From Levilactobacillus paucivorans (GTDB lineage: Bacteria; Bacillota; Bacilli; Lactobacillales; Lactobacillaceae), in NCBI RefSeq assembly GCF_001437125.1, contig NZ_JQCA01000109.1, positions 16,025 to 49,120 on the forward strand: 33,096 nucleotides of DNA, read 5' to 3'. A program made the translations under genes and the position numbers. Within the stretch, counting starts at the first letter, position 1; each line of letters begins with the position of its first letter. The notes under the pieces were generated by a model. It made no database searches and had not been told where the DNA came from. It saw only the letters and a list, made by a program, of their open reading frames with translations. Positions 33,001 to 33,096 of the stretch are shown in pieces.

Positions 33001-33096
33001 ACCTTCTGTCACTTAAATTTCCCGAAAAAACTTTTTAAATCGGCAAATTCTATAATTAATCCGAACAGAAATTAAAAAGCCCAAAGCAATCACTTA

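Noticed and set aside
1-33096. CRISPR array, insertion sequence, prophage, rRNA or tRNA
   Set aside because: No regularly spaced repeats, transposase, phage structural genes or cloverleaf/rRNA sequences were recognised anywhere in the window.

Overview
The window looks like a chromosomal segment of a heterofermentative lactic acid bacterium (Lactobacillaceae, most like the Levilactobacillus/Limosilactobacillus side of the family; species not determinable by eye). Reasons: typical lactobacillus housekeeping blocks (glyQ-glyS, dnaG-rpoD, trmK-nif3, dnaE/pyk, xerD-ribT-scpA-scpB-rluB-ribU), strong AGGAGG ribosome sites, CtsR, cre and T-box control signals, an LPQxxE-type sorting signal on a surface protein, and no pfkA in the interval between dnaE and pyk. 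Every convincing gene is on the minus strand, so transcription runs from the right end (33096) to the left end (1).

Reading in the direction of transcription: the right edge holds a strong terminator for a gene outside the window, then a cell-wall-anchored BspA-type leucine-rich-repeat protein (30372-32687). Next is a glycine T-box leader and the glyQ-glyS pair encoding both subunits of glycyl-tRNA synthetase, two tandem terminator-like hairpins, an SdpI-family membrane protein, then dnaG-rpoD (primase and the main sigma factor). An inserted pair, an Rrf2-family regulator and a large MmpL/RND membrane protein, separates rpoD from trmK-nif3, which are often close to it in Firmicutes. Then come pepT and clpB (with a CtsR-controlled promoter).

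The central part holds dnaE (with a DinR/LexA-like box at its promoter), a transaldolase/fructose-6-phosphate-aldolase family gene in the position where pfkA would often sit, and pyk with a cre-like element upstream of its promoter. The left part is a tightly packed, partly overlapping run cvfB-xerD-ribT-scpA-scpB-rluB (chromosome dimer resolution, condensin accessory proteins, rRNA pseudouridylation), followed by an FMN-riboswitch-controlled riboflavin transporter ribU and a helix-turn-helix protein overlapping recQ, which runs off the left edge.

Most of the window is conserved core genome. The accessory or less ordinary parts are the Rrf2-MmpL pair with its palindromes and perfect cre site (18702-22676), the SdpI protein with the hairpins around it (25997-26969), and the leucine-rich-repeat surface protein. 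I saw no rRNA, tRNA, insertion sequence, prophage or CRISPR array. Six genes appear to start with GTG or TTG, and several starts were set by the position of a clear Shine-Dalgarno sequence rather than by the longest reading frame.

[Form note: the original answer gave no confidence values; -1 in a feature's confidence field means not stated.]
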